Assembly (NCBI GenBank): GCA_036502105.1
Contig: DASXZE010000230.1
Span: 1 to 18,396 of the forward strand
Direction of reading: 5' to 3'
DNA: 18,396 nt
DNA from: Angelobacter sp036502105
GTDB taxonomy: Bacteria > Acidobacteriota > Terriglobia > Terriglobales > Acidobacteriaceae
Part shown: in pieces, positions 7,431 through 14,811 of the stretch
Position numbering within the stretch: the stretch's first letter is position 1
Layout of the letters: each line of letters opens with the position of its first letter
The notes under the pieces: generated by a model
Told to the model about the DNA's origin: nothing
Seen by the model: the letters and a program-made list of their open reading frames with translations, nothing else
Databases searched by the model: none
Program-made: the position numbers and the translations under genes

Positions 7431-8450
7431 ATGAATCCGATGCGTAAATCATATTTTGCTCTTTATTCAATCGTATTGATCACAGCTTCCTTGGCCGTGT
7501 CCCAGACCACATCTCCTTCAACGACAATCCAGGACCCCCGGGCCAAACAGGCATGCGCTGCAGTAGACCAGGTTGAGCCGCCTGCACGGGACCGTCCTAC
7601 GGCCACTGAGGAAAAAGCGCTTGGCAGCTGCGTTTCTCTTGACGCATATTATGGGCTCGGCGAGCCGGCCGATCTGGTGAAGGCGCGCAAGTGCGCCTTC
7701 GCGGAGATGGATCGCGGAGAAAAACGTGCCCTCAGCGGAAAAGCTATTTTGTCCATGATCTATGCCAACGGCAAAGGCGTCGATCGGAACTATGATTATG
7801 CCATCAAGATGGCTTGCACCATTGGCGACGCGGCGGGAGACGGCGCAGGCCGCGTCTATCAGTTGCTGCGGATAAAGAAAGAGAACCCGGCGGGCGAAGG
7901 CCGGTACTCTGTTTGCGACCACAGCAGCGGGCGCGATCTCTACGAGCAGTGCGCTATTCTAACTTCCCGGTTCGATAAGATTGAACGCGACGAGAACCTG
8001 GAGAAGTTTATTGCCAAGTGGAGCGAGCACGATAAAAAGGCCTTCCACGTGTTCTGGCCCGAAGAGGAAAAATTCGCCAAAATTCAGGCCACCAATGGCG
8101 TGGATCTTGAAGGCACGTTTGAAATTCAGGAAGAGGTCTTCATCATGAATAATATGGTGGATGCCCTGGAGAAGTTTGAGCAGGGCGAGCTGCCCAAGCA
8201 TACCGCCGATGAAGCCCACACCGCGCAGGCAGCCGAGGCTGCTGAATACGAGAAAACGCAGAACGGCAGCGTGGCCAAGTGGGACACGATTACCCGCGAA
8301 GGCGTGAAGACCAGCGAAGATGCATGGCGTCATTACCGCAGCGCGTGGCTCGCTTTTGCCGAGGTGAAATATCCTGCGGTATCCGCGGACAGCTGGGCTA
8401 CCTGGCTTGATCAGGAGCGCACCACCGCACTGACTAAGTTTGCGCACTAA
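7431..8450 (+). CDS. secreted protein with LprI/DUF1311-like C-terminus and Sel1-like region
   Basis: A 339-aa exported protein. It has a signal peptide in the first ~24 residues (MRKSYFALYSIVLITASLAVS). The N-terminal mature region carries a Sel1-like helical pattern ('GEKRALSGKAILSMIYANGKGVDRNYDYAIKMAC', about residues 96-129) with several Cys residues. The C-terminal ~65 residues ('SEDAWRHYRSAWLAFAEVKYP...WLDQERTTALTKFA') match the end of lysozyme-inhibitor LprI (DUF1311) domains, although the usual Cys pair there is missing. Such proteins act in the periplasm, some as lysozyme inhibitors, but that role cannot be claimed here. ATG 7431 is chosen, preceded by AGAG. ATG 7440 in the same frame is equally possible, and the frame extends to a TTG at 7404. 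A hairpin terminator follows the stop codon. Confidence 0.7.
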   Translation: MNPMRKSYFALYSIVLITASLAVSQTTSPSTTIQDPRAKQACAAVDQVEPPARDRPTATEEKALGSCVSLDAYYGLGEPADLVKARKCAFAEMDRGEKRALSGKAILSMIYANGKGVDRNYDYAIKMACTIGDAAGDGAGRVYQLLRIKKENPAGEGRYSVCDHSSGRDLYEQCAILTSRFDKIERDENLEKFIAKWSEHDKKAFHVFWPEEEKFAKIQATNGVDLEGTFEIQEEVFIMNNMVDALEKFEQGELPKHTADEAHTAQAAEAAEYEKTQNGSVAKWDTITREGVKTSEDAWRHYRSAWLAFAEVKYPAVSADSWATWLDQERTTALTKFAH

Positions 8451-8461
8451 TTACTAATTTA

Positions 8462-8500
8462 AAGATGGGCGAGACAGAATCTCGCCCCATCTTGTTTGTT
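8462..8500 (+). terminator. Rho-independent terminator after the LprI-like gene
   Basis: GATGGGCGAG pairs with CTCGCCCCATC (one bulged C) around a 7-nt loop, followed by TTGTTTGTT. It starts about 12 bp after the stop codon of the gene ending at 8450. Its T-run is short and interrupted. Confidence 0.75.
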
Positions 8501-8539
8501 CGAAGCATTCTGTCCGGACCAATTTATTTGTCTAGATCA

Positions 8540-8653
8540 CTAGAAGCCATCTCATAAATAGGTAAAACTTACATCGCCCTTTGCCGAACCCTCGAATTTG
8601 GCGGATTTGGGAAGTCCGAAAACAGGATCAGGTATTTATGAGATGGCTTCTAG
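8540..8653. mobile_element. MITE-like element with 21-bp perfect terminal inverted repeats
   Basis: A 114-bp segment is bounded by 21-bp perfect inverted repeats: the left arm 8540-8560 begins CTAGAAGCCATCTCATAAAT, and the right arm 8633-8653 is its exact reverse complement. The 72-bp interior has no ORF. Both ends are CTAG. This could be a 4-bp target duplication of the YTAR type made by IS5-family transposases, which would leave 17-bp repeats starting AAGCC. It lies between a terminator and the ribosome binding site of the DinB-like gene, a typical harmless landing place. No transposase is present in the window, so it would move only in trans. A large stem-loop of another origin is the alternative, but arm length, perfection and spacing favour a MITE. 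Confidence 0.65.
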
Positions 8654-8669
8654 ATTAAAGGAGCGACCA

Positions 8670-9152
8670 ATGACAACCAACGACCCCAGCCGGCAACTTC
8701 TGCGCCACACCCTGGCCACCCTGGCTTATCGCGCGAGCAAAGCGTTGCGCGACGCCCCGGATAGTTTTGCCTCGTACAGCACCGGCGAAAAAGGCAGAAC
8801 GCCGGCGCATGTCCTGGCCCACATGGGAGATCTTTTTGACTGGGCGCTGTCCATTGTCAAAGGCAAGCAGGCGTGGCATGACTCTGAGCCGCGGGCGTGG
8901 CCGCAGGAAATAGAGCGCTTCTTCAAGACCCTGCAGGCTTTCGATGATTTCCTTGCGTCAGATGCGCCGATGACCGTTCCCGCTGAAAAGCTTTTCCAGG
9001 CTCCGATAGCCGACGCGCTCACCCACACCGGACAAATTGCCATGCTGCGCCGCATGGCTGGCTGCCCCATGCGCGGAGAAAATTATTTTCGGGCAGAGAT
9101 TGTTGTGGGGTGTGTCGGCAAAGATCAGGTCGCGCCGGGACGAGAATTCTGA
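8670..9152 (+). CDS. DinB-family (DinB/YfiT-like) protein
   Basis: A 160-aa helical protein of the DinB/YfiT four-helix-bundle superfamily. These proteins are usually metal-binding and some act as thiol-dependent transferases. The pattern is visible as 'RTPAHVLAHMGDLFDWAL' (43-60, with H47 and H51) and 'ALTHTGQIAMLRRMAGCPM' (116-134, with H119), which supply the expected His ligands. It ends with the conserved 'NYFRAEI' segment. Cytoplasmic. The frame stays open upstream through the inverted-repeat element, but ATG 8670 is preferred because AAAGGAG at 8657-8663 lies 6 nt before it. The element's right arm ends just 3 nt before this ribosome binding site, so the insertion probably replaced or carries part of the promoter. 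The substrate is unknown. Confidence 0.85.
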   Translation: MTTNDPSRQLLRHTLATLAYRASKALRDAPDSFASYSTGEKGRTPAHVLAHMGDLFDWALSIVKGKQAWHDSEPRAWPQEIERFFKTLQAFDDFLASDAPMTVPAEKLFQAPIADALTHTGQIAMLRRMAGCPMRGENYFRAEIVVGCVGKDQVAPGREF

Positions 9153-9185
9153 TCGTCAGAGTCACGCCCCGCGCTGGCAACGTTT

Positions 9186-9213
9186 CTTACTGAATTTGTC
9201 TTACTGAATTTGT
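9186..9213. repeat. 14-bp tandem duplication over the stop codon of the PilT-like gene
   Basis: CTTACTGAATTTGT occurs twice, head to tail, at 9186-9199 and 9200-9213. The second copy contains the stop codon and last codons of the minus-strand ATPase gene. The first copy lies just beyond the stop. Confidence 0.85.
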
Positions 9214-10454
9214 CCCTGGCGCAAGCTTGCTCCATTGGATGTGGTCAAAGTTCCGGGAGCCTCTTCTTCTTCAATCAGGTCAGAAAGTGTGAGGCGCAAA
9301 TTACCCTGGTTGGTGGAGTAGCCGAGCGCCGTGGAAGTTGAAATGGTACCTGCACGGGCCAGCCGTTCCAGTTCCTGATCAAAAGCCTGCATGCCATCAA
9401 GGTTGCCGTCGCGTATGGCGTCCAGCAGCGTTTTGCCATCGCGCTCGCCGTGTTCCATGTATTCGCGCGTGCGCTGGTTGGAGCGCAGGATTTCAATGGC
9501 CGCCACGCGTCCGGCATTTTCTTTGCGCGGCACCAGCCGTTGCGAAATGATCCAGCGGAAACATCCCGCCAGCCGTGTGCGGATCATCTGTTGCTCCGCC
9601 ATGGGAAACACGCCGACAATTCGCTCGACGGTCTTTGAGGCGTCAATCGTATGCAGTGTAGAGAACACCAGGTGGCCGGTTTCAGCGGCTTCCAGCGCGG
9701 TCTCAATGGTTTCACGGTCGCGCATCTCGCCTACCAGAATTACTTTGGGCGCTTGCCGCAGGGCCGCGCGAAGAGCCAGCGCGAAAGTTGGCGTGTCACT
9801 ATGCAGCTCGCGCTGATGGACTGTGCTCTTTTTGTGTTTGTGAATGAACTCGATTGGATCTTCAATCGTCACAATATGGTAGGAATGCGTTTCGTTCATC
9901 ACGTCCAAGATGGCCGCCAGCGTTGACGACTTGCCTGACCCCGTGGGGCCGGTGACCAGAACAATTCCGTTTTTCAGGTCCACCAATTCTTTCAGTTGTG
10001 CGGGCAGTTGCAGCTTCTCAAAGCTGGGAATGCCGGTGGGGATCACGCGCATCACAATAGCGCATGTGCCGCGCTGCATAAAAATATTTACGCGAAAGCG
10101 CGACTTTCCCGGAACGCTGTAAGAAAGATCGCAGGCACCCTGGCTCTTTAGCTGTTCCTGCGCTTTGCTGTTGCCGGCCATCAGGTCAACGGCAATGCGT
10201 TTTGTGTCATCGGCTGTGAGCACGGCCAGGTCGCCGATCTTCACTCCGGAAAGTTTGCCGCTCAGCTCCACCTGCGCCGGCTTGCCGGGAGAAAAAACCA
10301 GGTCACTTACGTTGGGAGAAACCTGCAGCATGGACGCGAGAATTACATTCGTGGAAATGGGTACGGGTGTGGCCTGCGAAGTTGGCGCAGCGGTATTCTG
10401 TGCGCCATTGGGCACAGAAGTATTCGAGGTGGTGGTATTCAAATCCATGGTCAC
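9201..10454 (-). CDS. PilT/PilU-family twitching motility (pilus retraction) ATPase
   Basis: A secretion-type hexameric ATPase of the PilT/PilU family, which powers type IV pilus retraction at the inner membrane base. Counting from ATG 10448, the visible motifs are: Walker A GPTGSGKSS (167-175), Asp box TIEDPIEF (194-201), Walker B VILVGEMRD (236-244, E241) and His box GHLVFSTLHTIDA (258-270). The C-terminal part 'GMQAFDQELERLARAG' followed by '...NLRLTL' is closer to PilU than PilT. The first ~40 residues are a Thr/Ser/Ala/Pro-rich linker before the PAS-like N-terminal domain. Two starts are possible: GTG 10454 has GAAAGG 7 nt upstream on the minus strand, while ATG 10448 would be 13 nt away, so GTG is preferred. 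No other pilus gene is nearby. The stop codon lies inside a 14-bp tandem duplication. Confidence 0.9.
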   Translation of the reverse strand: MTMDLNTTTSNTSVPNGAQNTAAPTSQATPVPISTNVILASMLQVSPNVSDLVFSPGKPAQVELSGKLSGVKIGDLAVLTADDTKRIAVDLMAGNSKAQEQLKSQGACDLSYSVPGKSRFRVNIFMQRGTCAIVMRVIPTGIPSFEKLQLPAQLKELVDLKNGIVLVTGPTGSGKSSTLAAILDVMNETHSYHIVTIEDPIEFIHKHKKSTVHQRELHSDTPTFALALRAALRQAPKVILVGEMRDRETIETALEAAETGHLVFSTLHTIDASKTVERIVGVFPMAEQQMIRTRLAGCFRWIISQRLVPRKENAGRVAAIEILRSNQRTREYMEHGERDGKTLLDAIRDGNLDGMQAFDQELERLARAGTISTSTALGYSTNQGNLRLTLSDLIEEEEAPGTLTTSNGASLRQGQIQ

Positions 10455-10683
10455 GGGGAGACCTTTCTTGCAAGATTTGTACTGATAATAGCTATGGCCT
10501 ACTGTCTGCCGCCAGATGGCCACCGTAATCTGAAGTTTTGGCCCGATTTTGTCGAGCACATGCCAAGTCTTTTGTTTTTAGGTATTTGCGCGAAATCGGT
10601 GTTGGCCCGTGGTCATCCATGTTCCCGCTTCCTGCGTAACTTCTGTAGTCTTACTGCGTATCATTACTGCCCGGCCGCACTGA

Positions 10684-11175
10684 ATGATGGACTTCCACAG
10701 CCTCTACCAAAGTTATGCACCGCAGGTGCATCGCTTTGTGCTGTTCCTTTGCGGAGACGCGTCGCTGGCGGATGACATTACTTCAGAGACTTTCGTGCGC
10801 GCCTGGACTGCGCGCGGAAAAATCAGGGAAGCCACGGTCAAGGCCTACCTGTTTACCATCGCGCGCAACCTGTATCGCGACCATTTACGCCGCAACAACC
10901 GGCTTTCTGAACTGGAAGAGTCCATTCCTGATCCGGCCGTGGGCCTGGCCACGCGGACGGAACACAAAGCCGAGCTCAACGCGGTGATGGATGCGCTACA
11001 GCTGCTTTCTGAAGTGGACCGCGCGGCGCTGCTGATGCGCGTGCAGGAAGAAATGCCGTATGAAGAAATTGCGCAGACCCTGAACCTGCCCGTGACCACG
11101 GTGAAAGTAAAGGTACATCGTGCGCGGTTGAAACTGATGCATGCCAGAGAAAAATTTCAAGAGGTGCGTCCATGA
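10684..11175 (+). CDS. ECF-subfamily RNA polymerase sigma factor
   Basis: A 163-aa two-domain ECF sigma factor. Region 2 spans about residues 5-70: 'LYQSYAPQVHRFVLFLCGDASLADDITSETFVRAW', then 'VKAYLFTIARNLYRDHLRR', which carries the -10 recognition helix. Region 4 covers about 103-155: 'LLSEVDRAALLMRVQEEMPYEEIAQTLNLPVTTVKVKVHRAR', a helix-turn-helix that reads the -35. It recruits RNA polymerase to a small regulon under stress or a membrane signal. Two adjacent ATGs (10684, 10687) begin the frame and no Shine-Dalgarno is visible. Its stop overlaps the ATG of the next gene by 4 nt (ATGA), so the two are translationally coupled. That partner is very probably its anti-sigma factor. A weak ECF-like promoter lies just upstream. 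Confidence 0.93.
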   Translation: MMDFHSLYQSYAPQVHRFVLFLCGDASLADDITSETFVRAWTARGKIREATVKAYLFTIARNLYRDHLRRNNRLSELEESIPDPAVGLATRTEHKAELNAVMDALQLLSEVDRAALLMRVQEEMPYEEIAQTLNLPVTTVKVKVHRARLKLMHAREKFQEVRP

Positions 11176-11777
11176 AACTGGAACGTGATGTAATTGTTGA
11201 TCTGCTGCCGGCGTACTTTTCCGGCGAAGCCAGCTCTGCCACGCGCACGCTGGTGGAAGATTTTTTCCATGAAGATCCGGCGTTTGAAACGTTTGCCCGC
11301 AACGCCGGCGGCCCGCTGGAAATGCTGAAAGCGCCCGCAGACCGGCCTGATCCGGAAAAAGAAAAGTTCGCGCTGGAGCGCGCCCGGCTGGTCACGGAGA
11401 CGCGCAGCTCATTCTTTGGCCTGGGTGTAATTACCACGCTTATGCTATTTCTTTTCCGCATTCAGAACGGCAAGATTGTCTGGATCATGTGGGACCAGGG
11501 CGCCGTGCGGGGCGTGTGCTTTGGCGCGATGGCGGTTTTTTTCTGGACGCTTTACTTCTATGCCCGCCGCCGCACGGAACCTTTACCGAGCCACATAAAA
11601 TTCCTATGGATGGCAAGTTTCTATAGCCTGCTCCCTTTTTTATTCAAGATCAAAGACCACAAGTTCATTCTTGTTTTTTTCAACGACGATCCCAGCGCAG
11701 GTTTTATCTTTGCCTTCTTTGCCGCGGCCCTCTGGGTGATTTATTTTGTCCAGCGTTACAAAGCGCGGCAGCAGTGA
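11172..11777 (+). CDS. probable membrane anti-sigma factor partner of the ECF sigma factor
   Basis: A 201-aa membrane protein translationally coupled to the sigma factor by a 4-nt overlap. The N-terminal ~40 residues ('VIVDLLPAYFSGEASSATRTLVEDFFHEDPAFE') follow the layout of zinc-type anti-sigma domains (ZAS, zf-HC2), including the DLLPAY..GE..S..T..LVE..  core. However, the Cys/His zinc ligands are replaced (HEDPAFE where CPxC is normal), so it would be a zinc-free variant. A charged linker (about 55-75) leads to four predicted membrane helices near 80-95, 112-132, 142-158 and 176-192. The usual role is to hold the sigma factor at the membrane until a signal arrives. The assignment rests on gene context plus the N-terminal pattern. 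The helices give no hint of the signal. Confidence 0.7.
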   Translation: MKLERDVIVDLLPAYFSGEASSATRTLVEDFFHEDPAFETFARNAGGPLEMLKAPADRPDPEKEKFALERARLVTETRSSFFGLGVITTLMLFLFRIQNGKIVWIMWDQGAVRGVCFGAMAVFFWTLYFYARRRTEPLPSHIKFLWMASFYSLLPFLFKIKDHKFILVFFNDDPSAGFIFAFFAAALWVIYFVQRYKARQQ

Positions 11778-11827
11778 ACTGCATTGATCGCCGTCATCGC
11801 GCGACATCGAAAAACCAAGACCATTTA

Positions 11828-11857
11828 CCACAGAGGTCACGAAGGATCACAAAGGAA
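11828..11857. repeat. CACAGAGG-type intergenic repeat
   Basis: The stretch CCACAGAGGT-CACGAAGGAT-CACAAAGGA has a 9-10 bp period. It looks like the degenerate CACAGAGG-type simple repeat that I recall from intergenic DNA of environmental bacteria, where translation gives HRGHRG-like peptides. It lies between the convergent anti-sigma and P450 genes. Its role is unknown. Confidence 0.4.
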
Positions 11858-11874
11858 AAACTTACCGCTAAAAG

Positions 11875-13230
11875 CTAGATTTTTTCCAGCATTACCGGCA
11901 CGCCCGGCTTGGGCTGCAATGTTACTGATGGATCTGGGCGCACATTGGCGGGATCAATGGCCAGCTTTAGGCGGAATCGCTGCAGGAGCAGCGTGAGCAC
12001 TACCAGCAATTCGGTCATAGCAAAATTCAGGCCGACGCAGGTGCGCGGTCCGGCGCCGAAGGGTAGATAGGCATAGCGTGGACGGGCGGCTGAGTTCTCT
12101 GGCGCAAAGCGCTCTGGGCGAAACGCGTCCGGCTCCTGCCACCACTTGGGATGGCGCTGCGTGATGTAGTTAAAGATCAGAATTTCTGAGCCAGCGGGAA
12201 TGCGGTAGCCGCCAATTTCGTCGTCGTGGATAGCGGTGCGTGCCAGCGTCCACACCGGCGGATAAAGGCGCATGCTCTCTTCCAGCACCATGCGGGAATA
12301 GCGCAGCTTCGTCAGGTCTTCATAGGCAGGAATTCTGCCATTGAGAAAGGCCGCTTCGTCGGTCATGCGCTCAACCACTTCAGGCCGCGTGGCGATGAGG
12401 AAACAGGTCCAGGCCAGGGCCAGCGTTGTGGTTTCGTGGCCAGCGGTGAGCAGGGTAATTACTTCGTCGCGCAGCTGCTTGTCAGACATGGGAGCGCCGT
12501 TGTCGTCGCGGGCTTCCATGAGCATGGTGAGCAGATCAGAGATGCGTGCTGTTTCCTTGCGACGGTCGGCAATAATGCGGTCCATGATTCCGTGTATGTT
12601 GGCCAGCGCTCCGCGATATTCACGATTGCGTTTGGTTGGCAGGCTCAGCGGCGGAGGAAAAATGGACCATGCGCGCTCCACGGAATAGTCGCGGCCAATA
12701 TCGAGTGTGCGGCGGATGGATTCGGCATCAGCTTCAAGATTGGTGGTGAAAAGCACTTGTGCGGCGATGTTCAGGGTAAGGCGCATGAAGTCAGGCACCA
12801 CGTCAAAAGCCGTGTGCTGCGCGGCGTTGCTCTCCCAGCGTCGCAGCATGGAGAGCGCGTTGTCTGCCATGGTCGGGACGAATGAAGCCACCTGCTGGCC
12901 CTGAAAGGAAGGCTGCGTCATTTTGCGCTGGCGCTGCCACAGTGAGCCTTCACTGGTGAGCAGGCCTTCGCCGAGCGAAAGCTTCAGGATCTTATAGCCG
13001 CGGCCTTTGCGATAGTTGGCAACGTTGCCTTGCAGCACATGCTGAATATGGTCGGGATGGCTGAGCTGGTGGGTAGTCCATACGCCGCGGTAGCGGACGA
13101 TGTCACCGTATTTAAGTGCGGACTGGAAGAAGCCGCCCAGTGGATCTTTGCGAAACTTTGGCAGGTCCAGAAAGAACTGAAGCGTTGCGGGTCCGGGAGC
13201 TTTCTCTGGCTGGCTGGAGTGAGTCAACAC
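11875..13230 (-). CDS. cytochrome P450 monooxygenase
   Basis: A full-length soluble cytochrome P450 (451 aa), a heme-thiolate monooxygenase fed by external ferredoxin or flavodoxin partners. All hallmark motifs are present: C-helix WxxxR (W98...R102), I-helix oxygen-activation motif AGHETT (263-268), K-helix ExxR (E318-R321), the 'PERF' region (372-375), and the heme-binding loop FGAGPRTCVG with Cys398 as axial ligand. It has no membrane anchor. The overall pattern (LTSEGSLWQRQRKMTQPSF, EESMRLYPPVW) is like bacterial CYP4-type/class B-like families that hydroxylate fatty acyl or terpenoid substrates, but the substrate cannot be read from sequence. The start is uncertain: GTG 13230 (shown) or the adjacent TTG. 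The nearby ATG at 13234 is out of frame. No redox partner gene lies adjacent. Confidence 0.95.
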   Translation of the reverse strand: MLTHSSQPEKAPGPATLQFFLDLPKFRKDPLGGFFQSALKYGDIVRYRGVWTTHQLSHPDHIQHVLQGNVANYRKGRGYKILKLSLGEGLLTSEGSLWQRQRKMTQPSFQGQQVASFVPTMADNALSMLRRWESNAAQHTAFDVVPDFMRLTLNIAAQVLFTTNLEADAESIRRTLDIGRDYSVERAWSIFPPPLSLPTKRNREYRGALANIHGIMDRIIADRRKETARISDLLTMLMEARDDNGAPMSDKQLRDEVITLLTAGHETTTLALAWTCFLIATRPEVVERMTDEAAFLNGRIPAYEDLTKLRYSRMVLEESMRLYPPVWTLARTAIHDDEIGGYRIPAGSEILIFNYITQRHPKWWQEPDAFRPERFAPENSAARPRYAYLPFGAGPRTCVGLNFAMTELLVVLTLLLQRFRLKLAIDPANVRPDPSVTLQPKPGVPVMLEKI

Positions 13231-13569
13231 TCATGATTCTATCTGAGAGCTTCTGGTTGAGAGCTGGCGCAGCCAGGAAGCGCAGACAAAACTATAACGT
13301 GGCCCCTGGCTATTTAGACGCCGCTGCCAATCAAAGGACAGTAAGAAATCGACAGTAAATATGCGGTTGGTAAAGGTGTTCGTTCCTGAACAGTTGGTAT
13401 CGAAAGCGAACACCAATAAATTCCCATTTTGCAACTGGGCCCATTGATCTTTGAATAAATTCAACGGTTTAGGCACGCCGGAGTGTTTGGCATGGTAGAT
13501 GCCACTATGTAAGGCAGGAACCGCAGTATGCAGTTTCAAATTTGAGTCTTTAGTAACCGGAGTTTTCTT
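13231..13569. other. spacer upstream of the P450 gene, no convincing gene
   Basis: This stretch lies between the P450 start and the 42-aa membrane ORF. A minus-strand frame of 102 codons runs 13231-13539, with a TTG start and a stop directly touching the P450 GTG. Its product shows no family character, signal peptide or ribosome binding site, so I do not call it. The region should contain the P450 promoter. Confidence 0.4.
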
Positions 13570-13698
13570 ATGTTCGACGGCAAGATGTTTGACAGCAAAA
13601 ATAATCGCCTCTTAGATAGCATTTCATTCCGCCTGGCACTGATTGTGGCAGCCTTCGCTGTCTGGTCTGGTGCGGGCTATCTGTTGCTTTCTCTGTAA
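13570..13698 (+). CDS. small single-pass membrane protein (42 aa), unrecognised
   Basis: A 42-residue ORF too short for standard ORF cut-offs. A charged N-terminus with a near-duplicated start (MFDGK, MFDSK) is followed by polar residues up to about 20 and one hydrophobic helix at about 22-42 (LALIVAAFAVWSGAGYLLLS) that reaches the C-terminus. The start is well supported: GGAG at 13559-13562 sits 7 nt before ATG 13570. The topology is most likely N-in with a single transmembrane helix. I recognise no family. It stands alone between the P450 promoter region and a sigma-like gene on the other strand. Small proteins of this kind often modulate membrane complexes, but nothing in the sequence shows which one. 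Confidence 0.55.
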   Translation: MFDGKMFDSKNNRLLDSISFRLALIVAAFAVWSGAGYLLLSL

Positions 13699-13902
13699 GC
13701 TAACGCTCCGCGCGTCGTCTGATAAGCAGGGGCAGTTTCTGGGCGTTGAAGGACGCCGGTGCAACGTTAGAGTTTAAAGGCAGGATTTGTCGCGCAGTTT
13801 CCTGGTCTTACAAACTTTCACGCAAACGATTGCACTGGCGCCCACAACCACAAGCCTTCCAGTCCAGTTTGAATTTTATTAGGGGATTAGGAATTTTTTG
13901 CG

Positions 13903-14535
13903 CTATGCCACGTGAGCGCGGGCAAATCCGTTCCACTCGACTGCCGCTGTAGGTTGCAAAGAATTAGCTTGAGCGGCACTAGACGAAAGGGCGGTACTAG
14001 ACAAAAGCCCAGTGAGTTCCTGCTGCGGCTGGTCAGCAACTTTCTGTAAGGCCCCTGACTTTGCCGCCACCACGTCTTGTACTGGACAGGCCAGCAGCGT
14101 GGAGCATTCGCGCAGTGAGTAGCCTTCCAGTACTGCCATTACGAATACAAAACGTTCGAGTGGCGCCCAGGTGGCAACTTTGGCTGCGGTATCGTCCAGG
14201 GTTTCACTCTGTGAGATGTCATTCTGTGAGAAGACCGGAGATTTCGCTTGAACCGTTCCCGGACGCGGCGGAACAGGCGCAATCATCTTGATGGCATTTT
14301 GAATAATGGCGCGCTTGCTCCAGGCCCGTGCCCACTGCTTAAACACCGGATTACCATGAATGCTTTCATCCAACCCGCCCACAAAACATTGCTCTGCCTT
14401 GGCCTGGTCGGCGGTCAGAAGAAACGCCAACCGATGCAGTCCCACCATGTCTTCAGTGAATATCTGCTGAAAATCCTTGCAGGTCGCGTATTCTGTGGCC
14501 CGTTCAGTAGCGTGCTGTTTTTTACTGCGGAACAT
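13903..14535 (-). CDS. degenerate sigma-70-like protein
   Basis: A 210-aa protein that looks like a diverged sigma-70/ECF-type protein. Residues about 22-58 ('DFQQIFTEDMVGLHRLAFLLTADQAKAEQCFVGGL') align in pattern with the start of sigma region 2, and about 66-84 ('FKQWARAWSKRAIIQNAIKMI') with the helix where region 2 ends. Residues about 124-167 ('APLERFVFVMAVLEGYSLRECSTLLACPVQDVVAAKSGALQKV') match region 4 (LP..R.vf.L....gys..E.A..Lg.....V). The DNA-contact helix is poorly conserved and the -10 recognition residues are not recognisable, so it may not direct transcription. An Ala/Ser/Gln-rich tail follows. The start is ATG 14535, with GGGAG 5 nt upstream on the minus strand; the frame runs on upstream to 14577. 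Cytoplasmic. The partner and role are unknown. Confidence 0.65.
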   Translation of the reverse strand: MFRSKKQHATERATEYATCKDFQQIFTEDMVGLHRLAFLLTADQAKAEQCFVGGLDESIHGNPVFKQWARAWSKRAIIQNAIKMIAPVPPRPGTVQAKSPVFSQNDISQSETLDDTAAKVATWAPLERFVFVMAVLEGYSLRECSTLLACPVQDVVAAKSGALQKVADQPQQELTGLLSSTALSSSAAQANSLQPTAAVEWNGFARAHVA

Positions 14536-14643
14536 CGTATCTCCCTGCCCTGTTGAATATACGTAACGGATGGGCAAACGGTTTCAATTCGCTCGATGAT
14601 TTGTCTCGTGGGTTCTTAGACGGTTTTGTAGTGAATCTGGGTT

Positions 14644-14687
14644 CAAAAAATATTCGGTCAAAAAATATTCGGCCAAAATTTATGGTT
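14644..14687. repeat. 15-bp A-rich tandem repeat
   Basis: CAAAAAATATTCGGT (14644-14658) and CAAAAAATATTCGGC (14659-14673) differ only in the last base. A third, degenerate 14-bp unit CAAAATTTATGGTT follows. The repeat is non-coding and far more AT-rich than its surroundings. Confidence 0.85.
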
Positions 14688-14811
14688 CAAAACGAGTCAG
14701 CAAAAAAACGATTTGTTCGACTCACTTATGTAGACGTTTGTCTTATTGAAAAATTTTGCCTGGAAAGCGCCTTGAGGTGATTACTGTGTCTTTCGCGCAC
14801 CATGAGTTCAG

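Noticed and set aside
13231..13539. 102-codon minus-strand frame whose stop touches the P450 start
   Set aside because: It has a TTG start, no ribosome binding site, no family pattern and no hydrophobic or low-complexity signature. The adjacency to the P450 GTG looks accidental.
13746..13952. 68-codon plus-strand ORF before the sigma-like gene
   Set aside because: It overlaps the 3' end of the sigma-like gene and lacks a ribosome binding site and any protein pattern.
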